Positions 25,253 to 33,552 of a stretch of 64,000 nt of DNA are shown here, in pieces. Every line of letters begins with the position of its first letter. The stretch's first letter is position 1. This DNA is from Euryarchaeota archaeon UBA88. Lineage in GTDB: Archaea > Thermoplasmatota > Poseidoniia > Poseidoniales > Poseidoniaceae. The DNA lies in NCBI GenBank assembly GCA_002499545.1, contig DAME01000002.1, forward strand, positions 6,141 to 70,140, given 5' to 3'. A program made the translations under genes and the position numbers. A model generated the notes under the pieces. That model saw only the letters and a list, made by a program, of their open reading frames with translations, made no database searches and was not told where the DNA came from.

Positions 25253-26632
25253 TCAAGCTCTGTTGTCTGGATGATATTTGTCAATCCACTTCTGGTCGAG
25301 ACGGACAAGGTACTTTGTATCGATTGCCGACATGAGATTCCAGCACAAATCGAGTGTTTCCTCAATGGAACGGTCTTCGTCTCGGGTTTGGCGAAGGAAC
25401 TTGTCCTCAAACACGCCAGAGAAGTCGAGTAATTGCTTGTCTCGCTCGTTCAATGCGTCTTCACCGACGATGGCAACAAGACCACGAAGTTCACGGCCTT
25501 GTGCATATGCTGCGTACATCTGGTCAGACACCGATTTGTGGTCTTCACGAGTGGTTTTCTCACCAATACACGAACCCATCAATCGGGAAAGCGATGGTAG
25601 AACGTTGATCGGCGGATAGATACCTTGTTGGTGCAATTCACGTGAAATAACAATCTGTCCTTCAGTGATGTATCCAGACAAGTCAGGAATTGGGTGTGTG
25701 ATATCGTCACCAGGCATGGTAAGAATCGGGAATTGTGTGATTGAACCCTTCTTGTTCTTGATAATTCCCGCACGTTCGTAGAGCATGGCCAAATCGGTGT
25801 ACATGTAACCGGGGTAACCACGTCGTCCTGGAACTTCTTCACGAGCAGCACCGATTTGACGAAGAGCGTCACAATAGTTGGTCATGTCTGTGTAGATAAC
25901 CAGAACGTGGTAGTCTTTCTCAAATGCAAGGTATTCTGCAGCAGTCAAAGCAAGTCGAGGGGTAATGATTCGTTCGACAGCAGGGTCGTCAGCAAGGTTG
26001 ACGAACAGTACAGCCTTTTCCAGTGCCCCAGTTCGCTCTAAGTCAGAACGGAAGAAGTTGTATTCTTCAGCGGTAATTCCCATTGCACAGAAAACCACAA
26101 CGAATTCTTCATCAGAATCCTTGAGTTTTGCTTGGCGAGCAATTTGCAGAGCGATGTCGTTGTGTGGAAGACCAGATGCTGAGAAAATTGGCAACTTCTG
26201 TCCACGGACAAGGCTGGTACACAAATCGATTGCAGAGACACCGGTTTGAATGAAATCATTCGGACTTTGTCGGCTGTAGGGATTAATAGCAGCGCCGATA
26301 ATGTCAACTTTCTCCTCAGCGACGATTTCAGGACCGCCGTCACGAGGACGTCCTGCTCCATCAAGAATACGACCAACAAGGTCAGTACTCACTGGGAGTT
26401 TGAAGACGTCGCCCATGAAGGTGACACCGGATTCACGGTCGATCTTGGAGGTTCCTTCGAACACTTGGACGATTACAAGATCGTCAGAAGTATCGAGAAC
26501 TTGTCCATTCTTGATGGTGCCGTTAGAAAGTCGTAGGGTAACGATTTCCCCAAAAGCAACAGGTTCAGTTTTGTTCAAAAAGACCAGAGGTCCTTTCACG
26601 TCAGTAATGGTTCGGTATTCTTTTCCAGTCAT
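25253..26632 (-). CDS. atpB: A-type ATP synthase subunit B
   Basis: Non-catalytic nucleotide-binding subunit of the A3B3 head, 459 residues. Typical motifs: YRTITDVKGPLVFLN at the N-terminus, GRILDGAGRPRDGGPEI, INPYSRQSPNDFIQTGVSAID, the degenerate P-loop region KLPIFSASGLPHNDIALQIARQA, VIYTDMTNYCDALRQIGAAREEVPGRRGYPGYMYTDLA, and PILTMPGDDITHPIPDLSGYITEGQI. The lack of a true GxxxxGKT is normal for B. It lies 13 bases after atpA and 22 bases before atpD. Confidence 0.97.
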   Translation of the reverse strand: MTGKEYRTITDVKGPLVFLNKTEPVAFGEIVTLRLSNGTIKNGQVLDTSDDLVIVQVFEGTSKIDRESGVTFMGDVFKLPVSTDLVGRILDGAGRPRDGGPEIVAEEKVDIIGAAINPYSRQSPNDFIQTGVSAIDLCTSLVRGQKLPIFSASGLPHNDIALQIARQAKLKDSDEEFVVVFCAMGITAEEYNFFRSDLERTGALEKAVLFVNLADDPAVERIITPRLALTAAEYLAFEKDYHVLVIYTDMTNYCDALRQIGAAREEVPGRRGYPGYMYTDLAMLYERAGIIKNKKGSITQFPILTMPGDDITHPIPDLSGYITEGQIVISRELHQQGIYPPINVLPSLSRLMGSCIGEKTTREDHKSVSDQMYAAYAQGRELRGLVAIVGEDALNERDKQLLDFSGVFEDKFLRQTRDEDRSIEETLDLCWNLMSAIDTKYLVRLDQKWIDKYHPDNRA

Positions 26633-26645
26633 GGTATTCCTCTCC

Positions 26646-28385
26646 TCAGTTATCCTCCACCGTATCGGCGATTTCGTCGGTCATCTTCTTGACCATGTCA
26701 GCAATGACATCAATGTATCCTTTCTCGAATCGACCTCGCATGAGGTCAGAACGAGCCGGTACGTTGACGACATCGTTGAGAACAGCACCACTCGCCATAG
26801 CAGACTTTGCTGCATCTTGGAACGAAAGGATGGCCTTGGCCATTTGGTACTGAAGGTGAATATCACAGTATGCGTCAACATCGTGGAAACCGTTCTGTTG
26901 CAGGAAGAATTCACGAATCATTCGAGCGACTTCAAGGGTCAACTGTTGATCTGTTGGTAGAGCATCGGACCCGACCAATTGGACAATTTCTTGCAGTTCA
27001 GACTCAATCTGAAGCAAACCACTGATTTGAGTACGGACTTCAGGGAAGTCTTGTGAAATGTTATCACGGAACCACTGGTCGAGGCTTTGCGGGTACAATG
27101 AGTACGAATTGAGCCAGTTAATTGCGGGGAAGTGCCGTTGTCGAGCAAGTCCTGCATCGAGCCCCCAGAACACCTTAACGATACGAAGTGTACCTTGGGA
27201 GACCGGTTCAGAAATATCTCCACCGGGTGGAGATACAGCACCAATAACGGTGACAGACCCGTCGTCGCCGTTGAGGGTTTCAACACGGCCAGCACGTTCG
27301 TAGAATTCTGCAATACGAGATGAGAGGTAAGCTGGATATCCTTCTTCACCAGGCATTTCTTCAAGACGAGAGGAAATCTCACGCATTGCTTCAGCCCAAC
27401 GAGAAGTCGAATCAGCCATCAAAGCGACGTCGTAGCCCATGTCACGGAAGTATTCTGCAATTGTAATTCCGGTGTACACCGATGCCTCACGAGCAGCAAC
27501 AGGCATGTTTGATGTGTTGGCAATCATGACCGTTCGCTCCATGAGAGGCTTTCCAGTGTTCGGATCAATCAAGTGAGGGAACTCGTCCAACACTTCAGTC
27601 ATCTCGTTTCCACGCTCACCACAGCCAATGTACACAACGAGTTGTGCATCAGAGTACTTGGCAAGAGATTGCTGGGTGACGGTTTTTCCTGAACCGAATG
27701 GTCCTGGAATTCCTGCTGCTCCACCTTTTGCAAGCGGGAACAAGAAATCCAGAATTCGCATACCGGTGATGAGAGGGGTTTCGGGTGCGTACTTCTGCTG
27801 GAAAGGCCGGGGCGTTCGAACGGGCCACTTCTGCATCATTTGCATTTCAGTTCCGTCTTCGAGAACGCACACTGTCTGAGTCACGTTGAAATCTCCAGAC
27901 TCAATCGATTTCACAACTCCGCTGGTGGTTGGAGGAACCATGATTTTGTGAACGATTGTTTCTGTTTCTTGTACGTGTCCAATGACTTGGCCAGCAACCA
28001 CTTCATCGCCAACGGCGACTTGAGGTTCAAAGGTCCAGATCTTTTCCAGATCGAAAGCATCAGCATCGACACCTCGGGTGATGAAAACACCCATTTCTTC
28101 TTCCAAGGTTGGAAGAGGACGCTGGATACCGTCATAAATTTGAGTCAAGAGACCCGGACCGAGTGAAACAGAGAGGGTTTCTTGCGTGTTCAAAACGGGT
28201 TCACCGGGTCGAATACCGGAGGTGTCTTCGTACACTTGAATGACAGCTTTATCGCCGTGCAGTTCAATCACTTCGCCCATCAGTCCTTCGTGTCCAACAC
28301 GAACGACGTCGTACATTGCAGCTTTCATGCCAGTTGCGGTGACAACAGGCCCGGATATCCGGTAAATTACTCCTTCATTGCTCAT
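26646..28385 (-). CDS. atpA: A-type ATP synthase subunit A (catalytic)
   Basis: Catalytic subunit of the head, 579 residues. The N-terminal beta barrel starts GVIYRISGPVVTATGM; the A-specific non-homologous region lies near residues 110-190; the P-loop GPFGSGKT is at 228-235; further motifs are YIGCGERGNEMTEVLDEFP, TSNMPVAAREASVYTGIT, ADSTSRWAEAMREISSRLEEMPGEEGYPAYL and GAVSPPGGDISEPV. No intein interrupts the P-loop region, unlike in some archaea. ATG 28385 follows GGAGGAAATAAAA and fits the family start; the frame extends upstream without similarity. Confidence 0.97.
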   Translation of the reverse strand: MSNEGVIYRISGPVVTATGMKAAMYDVVRVGHEGLMGEVIELHGDKAVIQVYEDTSGIRPGEPVLNTQETLSVSLGPGLLTQIYDGIQRPLPTLEEEMGVFITRGVDADAFDLEKIWTFEPQVAVGDEVVAGQVIGHVQETETIVHKIMVPPTTSGVVKSIESGDFNVTQTVCVLEDGTEMQMMQKWPVRTPRPFQQKYAPETPLITGMRILDFLFPLAKGGAAGIPGPFGSGKTVTQQSLAKYSDAQLVVYIGCGERGNEMTEVLDEFPHLIDPNTGKPLMERTVMIANTSNMPVAAREASVYTGITIAEYFRDMGYDVALMADSTSRWAEAMREISSRLEEMPGEEGYPAYLSSRIAEFYERAGRVETLNGDDGSVTVIGAVSPPGGDISEPVSQGTLRIVKVFWGLDAGLARQRHFPAINWLNSYSLYPQSLDQWFRDNISQDFPEVRTQISGLLQIESELQEIVQLVGSDALPTDQQLTLEVARMIREFFLQQNGFHDVDAYCDIHLQYQMAKAILSFQDAAKSAMASGAVLNDVVNVPARSDLMRGRFEKGYIDVIADMVKKMTDEIADTVEDN

Positions 28386-28413
28386 TTTTATTTCCTCCAT
28401 GTGGGTTGGATCA

Positions 28414-28713
28414 TTACTTCCAAAGGTCGACTCCAATTGCCTTACGAATCGTATCTCGCAAGGTTGTGTCTTCTTCCGTACCAATTCCTAGAACGGTCGG
28501 AGAGACGGATGCCGAGAGTTGGTCGCGAAGACGCTCCGGCAGCGTAGATAGGATTGTGGAGTCAACCACGACAATCCCTACGCTCTTAGTGTTGAGTAGT
28601 TTCTTGAAAGTTGAGATCATAGCCTCGTCGCTTTCAGGGCTGTGCAGGTTATCGATTCCTGCAAGTTGGAATCCGAGGGTGAATTCTGGCGAGCCTACAA
28701 CTGCTATATCCAT
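28414..28713 (-). CDS. atpF: A-type ATP synthase subunit F
   Basis: Small central-stalk subunit with a CheY-like alpha/beta fold, 99 residues: MDIAVVGSPEFTLGFQLAG at the N-terminus, SVGIVVVDSTILSTLPERLRDQL in the middle and IRKAIGVDLWK at the end, all usual for the family. It lies between subunits C and A with short gaps, as in other archaeal operons. Confidence 0.93.
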   Translation of the reverse strand: MDIAVVGSPEFTLGFQLAGIDNLHSPESDEAMISTFKKLLNTKSVGIVVVDSTILSTLPERLRDQLSASVSPTVLGIGTEEDTTLRDTIRKAIGVDLWK

Positions 28714-28724
28714 ACTTCATCACC

Positions 28725-29765
28725 TCACAATACGTGTGCTTCAAGCACTTCGGTCGACAATCCAGCAAGGCGCCCACGAACGATTAGACGCAAATCATTC
28801 ACTTCTTGGACCTTCATGGCCACGTAATGAATAATCGGTAGTGCTGATACTGGATGGAGGAAACTCATGCGCTTCATGATAGCATGCTCACGTTCTTTGA
28901 GCCAAACGACAACGGCGTCGAGGCTTTTCTCTGCCTTCGAGGCAGCAAGAACTGCTTCGAAGGCGGGGAAGTCAAATCGGCTTGAAGCTCGAAGTAAGTC
29001 CATAGCGGCATCAACGCCACCTGCTGCAATCGAAGAGAATGCTCGAGACGGAATCAGTCGTCCGCCGTGAATGAGCATCGATACAACTACATCTGGTGCA
29101 AAACCGACTGCATCCGCTTCGATGATGTTAATCAAATTGCGGTGGTCGATTTCAGCAGCAAGCAAATTTTTCAGGAATCGAACATCGGGGCCCTTACCAT
29201 TCAATGAAGCCAAAGCTCGCTTGAAGTAGTGTCGGTCCAAGGCATCCTCGTAATCCGAAAGAACTGCATCTTCGGCAACTGCCAACAGAGCGGAACCAAA
29301 CACTTTGCGACGCATCTGTACAACCGCTGAGCGGATGTCATCTGCGTTCTCGATGATTTTTAGCCAAGGAGTGTTGATGTCGTTGAGTTCAGGGAGAATG
29401 GAATTCGCTATCTTTTCGATCTCGACATCCTTGTCGACTGCCCGGAGAACAACCTTCGCGTTATGATAATCAAAGCGAGAGGTGTATGTCTCAACCATGC
29501 CGCGGATTTTCCCGTTGCACATTGAGAGCATGTTTTCCAGTTCGTGTTCCAAGTTGTGAGTGAGGGCTGCCTCAACCAAATCTCCACCCGATAGTTTGCC
29601 TGCATACAGGTCTATCTCAGAGCGGTACCCGATTTCACCAACCGCAACGGTGAGCTGGTCGGGTGATTGGTTGATCAACTGGCGTAGCCTGGCACGGTCC
29701 GCAAGTTTCTGCCGTCGCGACTTTGCGCGGGCAGCAACATATGGTGTATTTCCAAGCATTACCAT
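28725..29765 (-). CDS. atpC: A-type ATP synthase subunit C
   Basis: Funnel-shaped subunit that couples the central stalk to the K ring, 346 residues, all helical with three related repeats. Family traits include PYVAARAKSRRQKLADRARLRQLIN near the start, DYEDALDRHYFKRALASL, FLKNLLAAEIDHRNLINIIEADAVGF and the closing region HPVSALPIIHYVAMKVQEVNDLRLIVRGRLAGLS with the conserved ARG-type end. Located between subunits E and F. Confidence 0.94.
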   Translation of the reverse strand: MVMLGNTPYVAARAKSRRQKLADRARLRQLINQSPDQLTVAVGEIGYRSEIDLYAGKLSGGDLVEAALTHNLEHELENMLSMCNGKIRGMVETYTSRFDYHNAKVVLRAVDKDVEIEKIANSILPELNDINTPWLKIIENADDIRSAVVQMRRKVFGSALLAVAEDAVLSDYEDALDRHYFKRALASLNGKGPDVRFLKNLLAAEIDHRNLINIIEADAVGFAPDVVVSMLIHGGRLIPSRAFSSIAAGGVDAAMDLLRASSRFDFPAFEAVLAASKAEKSLDAVVVWLKEREHAIMKRMSFLHPVSALPIIHYVAMKVQEVNDLRLIVRGRLAGLSTEVLEAHVL

Positions 29766-29774
29766 CGATATCCC

Positions 29775-30338
29775 TCAGTCAAAAAGTATTGAATTCATTT
29801 CAGCGAGTTGTTCACTCCACGACGTGTGAAGTAACGTATCGAAACGCATGTCGTAAGAGACCGAGCCATCCGGTGCTTCGAGAACAAAGCCACCCAGACC
29901 GTCAATGGATTCTCCGACCTTTCGCTTGCCGGCCAGTTCTGAAAGTGCCTTGCGGTCAAGTTCAACTGGACGGACAGTGTAGTCATCGCCACCAATTTTG
30001 TCCGCTTTGCTCATCAATGACTTGAGCAGACTTGCTCTTCCTGAAAATTTAGGATTTCCGAGTTCATCGCTGGCAGCCTGAAGAGTCTCATCGAGAACCT
30101 TGCGACGTGCAACGAGGATTTCTTTTTGGTTGGCTTGTCGAGCACTGGCCACAACTTCCCGGGCAATTTGACTTGCTTCACGTTCAGTGCGGCTCGATGC
30201 TTCGGTGCGGATGGCATCTGCTTTGGAGTTCGCTTCGGCCAAAATAGCCTTTGCTTCTTCATTTGCAGCATCCATCATTGCGGAGGCTTCAGCCTCAGCA
30301 GATTTAGCGATATCTTGTGCGAGTGTTTCGAGCGTCAT
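29775..30338 (-). CDS. atpE: A-type ATP synthase subunit E (peripheral stalk)
   Basis: Peripheral stalk subunit that pairs with H, 187 residues. The N-terminal half is a continuous Ala/Glu/Lys-rich helix (AKSAEAEASAMMDAANEEAKAILAEANSKADAIRTEASSRTERE, residues 8-60) with right-handed coiled-coil character, and the C-terminal half is the globular domain that binds the head (DYTVRPVELDRKAL, LGGFVLEAPDGSVSYDMRFDTLL). GAGGAA precedes the ATG. Confidence 0.94.
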   Translation of the reverse strand: MTLETLAQDIAKSAEAEASAMMDAANEEAKAILAEANSKADAIRTEASSRTEREASQIAREVVASARQANQKEILVARRKVLDETLQAASDELGNPKFSGRASLLKSLMSKADKIGGDDYTVRPVELDRKALSELAGKRKVGESIDGLGGFVLEAPDGSVSYDMRFDTLLHTSWSEQLAEMNSILFD

Positions 30339-30399
30339 GTATATTCCTCTGTCTATTTAGTTCAGTCAACTGGGTTTCCCCAGGGTGTAGCCTTCTCCC

Positions 30400-30702
30400 T
30401 CAAAGGAAGAGTGGCAGTGCACCGAGAATGACGATTGATTCAGGAAGAGCAGTGAAAATCAATGCTGGTCCGAATTTGCTACCGTCTTCTGCGAGCATAC
30501 CGACAGCGGCGCTACCGATTGCGGCTTGGGACATTCCAGCACCAATTGCTGCAAGACCAAGTGCGACACCGGCACCAATGTCTGAGTAACCGTCACCGGT
30601 GCTCTTTGTTTCTTCTGCTGCTGCAACTCCTTGAGCAACCATAGTGATGGCTGCCAAGAGGATCAGTGTTCTTAGGCTCGTTTTTAGGGTGTTTGCGTTC
30701 AT
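30400..30702 (-). CDS. atpK: A-type ATP synthase subunit K (proteolipid, c-ring)
   Basis: Ring subunit of 100 residues. Residues 8-29 form a signal-like leader (LRTLILLAAITMVAQGVAAA), probably removed. Helix 1 is Gly/Ala-rich (DIGAGVALGLAAIGAGMSQAAIGSAAVG) and helix 2 carries the ion-binding Glu88 (ALPESIVILGALPLFL). So this is the two-helix, single-site form rather than a duplicated one. Gln59 in helix 1 and Ser89 beside Glu88 are the type of extra ligands seen in sodium-binding rings, but the coupling ion cannot be decided from this alone. GGAGGT lies before the ATG. Confidence 0.95.
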   Translation of the reverse strand: MNANTLKTSLRTLILLAAITMVAQGVAAAEETKSTGDGYSDIGAGVALGLAAIGAGMSQAAIGSAAVGMLAEDGSKFGPALIFTALPESIVILGALPLFL

Positions 30703-30736
30703 ATTTGCTACCTCCGTTTATTTTATGTCCGTTGGA

Positions 30737-33142
30737 CTATGATTGACTCTCCACGTGGAGAGAACGGCCTCCGAGCGGTGCAAATGCACGGCCAGATCCG
30801 TCGTAGAATTTGCCCATCCATTCCACAAAGTGGAGACGGGCTGCGTGAATCGTAGGTGAGAGAATTCCGAGTGCCAAGGCGAAGACCTGGACGAAGAGGA
30901 AAATTCCGAGACACAGTAGAGCGGTAAGCCAACCGCCAAAACCACCGGTTTCAATACCAGCGAGAATATTTTCCCACCCAAGAATGATGGAGACTTCTGC
31001 AATTTTGACTCCAGCGACACCAACTGCCATGATTCGCAGGTAGGAGAGTGTGTTAGCAAGGAGCCCGAAGGTTTCGATTGGTCCCATGATGATTCCACCT
31101 GCCCAGCCAAATCCTTCATAGATGGCAAGGCCGACAATCAAGCAGCCAATTCCGCCGAGAAGAAGGAAGTTCCAAAGCGGCTGGAATTGGAAGAGGTCAG
31201 TCCCGAACATGACAAAGTTTCGGCAAATCATGAAACCTCCGACCAGAATCATCAACCAAGAGCCTTTCTCGAAGAAAGCGGCAGAGAATCCATGCGCCTT
31301 GTTGACGTTGAAAAATCCGATAAGGAGACCGACCAAGATGTGGAATACACCGAGATAGACTGCGAGAGAGACATATTGTTCAAGTCCGTGTCCAGCGCTT
31401 GCACGGTGGAATGGCATCATGATGAATGGATGGTCAGCATCGCCAAGACCGAGGAATACAGCAATATTTTCTGGTAGAACAAAGGTGTCATGCGCCCATT
31501 CGTAAAATCCAGTCAGGATTGCGATATCTGGACCCCAGTGGTACCCGTCCTTGAGAACGCCAGCTGCGTCATACATGCTTCCGTCCCAAACAAAACCAAA
31601 CCCTTCAGCGAAGATAATGCCCCAAATAATGCACCACACACCCATCCAGCGTAGAACTGTGAGGCCTTTTCCAGCAAGTGGGTCTGCAGCGAACGGCTTT
31701 GAGCCGAGCCAAGCAGACAAAGCTACCAAGACGAGACCATAGCCCCAATCGCCAAGAATCATCCCGTAAATGAACGGGAATGTCATCATGATGAGCATCG
31801 ACGGTTCAAACGTCCCATACTTTGGACGACCGACTAAATCGACGAGTAGTTCAAACGGCTGAGTCGCCTTATTGTTGTTGAATTCGATAGGTGGATCGAC
31901 GTGCACAGGCTCTTCATGGTGGACCGGCATATTGCGGATACGGGTGAGCGCAATATCGAGTTCGGGCAGGTTGAGCTTTCCATCTCCATCCATGTCCATC
32001 GAAGCAACTAGCGGACCAATGTTCCACGGAGGAAGGTCGGCAATGCTGGAATTTTTCAGCGCCTTGCTGAATTCGTAACTGTCGATATCGCCTGAGCGGT
32101 CCAAGTCGATTGAACCGAAGAATTCGAAAATCGACTGATTTGAACGAACAAGATAGTCAGAGAGCATTTGCAATTCTTTCGCCACTTCAACTCCAGGCTC
32201 TTCGTGTGAATCATGGTGGTGGCCGTGGTCGTCAACATAAGGCTCGATACTTACGTGGGATGCTGCCTTCGACAGTCGGTCGATGACACGTTGCTTGTGT
32301 TCGCTTGGAACCCATCCATCGAGTGCAAACGCTTGATTGCTCACAGCGACGAGAGTTGGAGCGGTAAAAATTGCCGATTCCCGCACGAGGTGCTCCTCAA
32401 CTGCGATGAGTTTTCGACCGTGCGCTTCAACCCACGCTTCGAGTGATGACTGAGCGGTTTCAATCGCTGATTCCAAACCGCTAATCTCTTCAAGAATTGC
32501 TTTTGCTTTCTCTGATGGAGAGCCTTCTCCTGTAGGTATTTGAACGGCTTTAGCACCAAGTTCCGCCATGCCGATTTGAACCTCAGCCGATTGATTTGAA
32601 CGGCAAGCAACGGCGACTAGGCCGCTGGTTGAGTGAAGTTCGATGTCGCTCTTGATGTCAGCGAAAACAGTGGGCGCTCGAGAGGCCCGACTGGTCTCAC
32701 CCACGTATACCTCGACACCTTCAAAACCGCCCATCAATTCAAGCGGTATATCCAATGGAGCCAAGCGACTAAGAGCCTGATGTTGTTCATTCAAAGTGTT
32801 AATCATCGCCTCGGATTCCCGTAGTGTTGTGATGTATCCAAGAGCGGTTTCAACCTCTGATTCAAACTTTGGAAGAAGTTTGGAGATTTCGCTGCGAGAC
32901 ATTGGGCCATCTGAGTTAAACGCAGAAACGGATGATGAAATCGCTTGGACTTTTACCAACATGGCGCTGACCGAGTTAGCAGCCTCTGAATCCATTGACT
33001 TACCGACGCCAATTCCGTCTTCGAATCGACCATATTCCTGAATGTGAACGCAACTGAGCTCGGTGCAGATGCGGAGAATTTCTTCCATTTTCTCAACGGG
33101 AGCCGCTACTGTAAGACGTGACATCTCAGAAGTAGCAAACAT
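30737..33142 (-). CDS. atpI: A-type ATP synthase subunit I (a subunit) with inserted EF-hand pair
   Basis: Membrane stator and ion half-channel subunit, 801 residues, longer than the usual 620-680. The N-terminal soluble domain starts SRLTVAAPVEKMEEIL and its hairpin runs to about residue 330. The membrane part begins at PFELLVDLVGRPKYGTFEPSMLIMMTFPFIYGMILGDWGYG (residue 429 on) and includes SLAVYLGVFHILVGLLIGFFN and NTLSYLRIMAVGVAGVKIAEV with the essential Arg. Between them, residues 335-405 form an EF-hand pair: DLDRSGDIDSYE at 346-357 and DMDGDGKLNLPE at 383-394, both with all calcium ligands of the canonical loop. It is flanked by His-rich stretches (DDHGHHHDSHEEP at 304-316; VHHEEPVHVD at 407-416). 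The insertion lies at the junction of soluble and membrane halves. GAGGCG precedes the ATG. Confidence 0.95.
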   Translation of the reverse strand: MFATSEMSRLTVAAPVEKMEEILRICTELSCVHIQEYGRFEDGIGVGKSMDSEAANSVSAMLVKVQAISSSVSAFNSDGPMSRSEISKLLPKFESEVETALGYITTLRESEAMINTLNEQHQALSRLAPLDIPLELMGGFEGVEVYVGETSRASRAPTVFADIKSDIELHSTSGLVAVACRSNQSAEVQIGMAELGAKAVQIPTGEGSPSEKAKAILEEISGLESAIETAQSSLEAWVEAHGRKLIAVEEHLVRESAIFTAPTLVAVSNQAFALDGWVPSEHKQRVIDRLSKAASHVSIEPYVDDHGHHHDSHEEPGVEVAKELQMLSDYLVRSNQSIFEFFGSIDLDRSGDIDSYEFSKALKNSSIADLPPWNIGPLVASMDMDGDGKLNLPELDIALTRIRNMPVHHEEPVHVDPPIEFNNNKATQPFELLVDLVGRPKYGTFEPSMLIMMTFPFIYGMILGDWGYGLVLVALSAWLGSKPFAADPLAGKGLTVLRWMGVWCIIWGIIFAEGFGFVWDGSMYDAAGVLKDGYHWGPDIAILTGFYEWAHDTFVLPENIAVFLGLGDADHPFIMMPFHRASAGHGLEQYVSLAVYLGVFHILVGLLIGFFNVNKAHGFSAAFFEKGSWLMILVGGFMICRNFVMFGTDLFQFQPLWNFLLLGGIGCLIVGLAIYEGFGWAGGIIMGPIETFGLLANTLSYLRIMAVGVAGVKIAEVSIILGWENILAGIETGGFGGWLTALLCLGIFLFVQVFALALGILSPTIHAARLHFVEWMGKFYDGSGRAFAPLGGRSLHVESQS

Positions 33143-33151
33143 GGAATCGCC

Positions 33152-33463
33152 TCATTGTGATTTGACTGCCCCAAGGAGCGCCTTGACTGCTTTGTCCTTG
33201 CGTTCTGAAGCAGAAGATTCGATTGCTTGAATTGTAGCAGCGCCTTCTTCTTGTACAGCACTGGCCTCTTTACCGGCCTTAGCACGTGCAGCATCGATCG
33301 CTGCTTGGGTTTGAGTGAAAGATTCTTCCGAGGCTGCGGTAACCAACGAGGTGGCTTCTCGGCGTGCGTCAGCAGTAATCTTTCCGGATTCTGTTTGAGC
33401 ACTTGCGAGTGTTTTTTCGGCAGACTGCTCAGCCTCTTTGATTTTGCGAAGAACATCAGCCAT
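33152..33463 (-). CDS. atpH: A-type ATP synthase subunit H (peripheral stalk)
   Basis: Peripheral stalk partner of subunit E, about 103 residues, a single Ala/Glu/Lys-rich helix: ADVLRKIKEAEQSAEKTLASAQTESGKITADARREATSLVTAA at residues 2-44, continuing to the end. The ATG at 33463 is preferred: AGGTGA lies 11 bases upstream, and that site overlaps the alternative GTG at 33478. First gene of the ATP synthase operon H-I-K-E-C-F-A-B-D. Confidence 0.9.
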   Translation of the reverse strand: MADVLRKIKEAEQSAEKTLASAQTESGKITADARREATSLVTAASEESFTQTQAAIDAARAKAGKEASAVQEEGAATIQAIESSASERKDKAVKALLGAVKSQ

Positions 33464-33504
33464 ACCCACATAAATCACCTGTAGCCTAACTGACTTGGAG
33501 GGGG

Positions 33505-33510
33505 TTTATG
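33505..33510 (-). promoter_or_regulatory. TATA-like box of the ATP synthase operon
   Basis: On the reverse strand CATAAA (within CTCATAAACCCC) lies 42 bases before the atpH ATG. Transcription starting about 26 bases later would begin next to the AGGTGA ribosome-binding site at 33475-33480. It is the only TATA-like string in the 89-base gap between the methyltransferase gene and atpH. Confidence 0.4.
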
Positions 33511-33552
33511 AGGCTAATGGGCGCGACATCTGCGCCACTGGAACACAGTACC

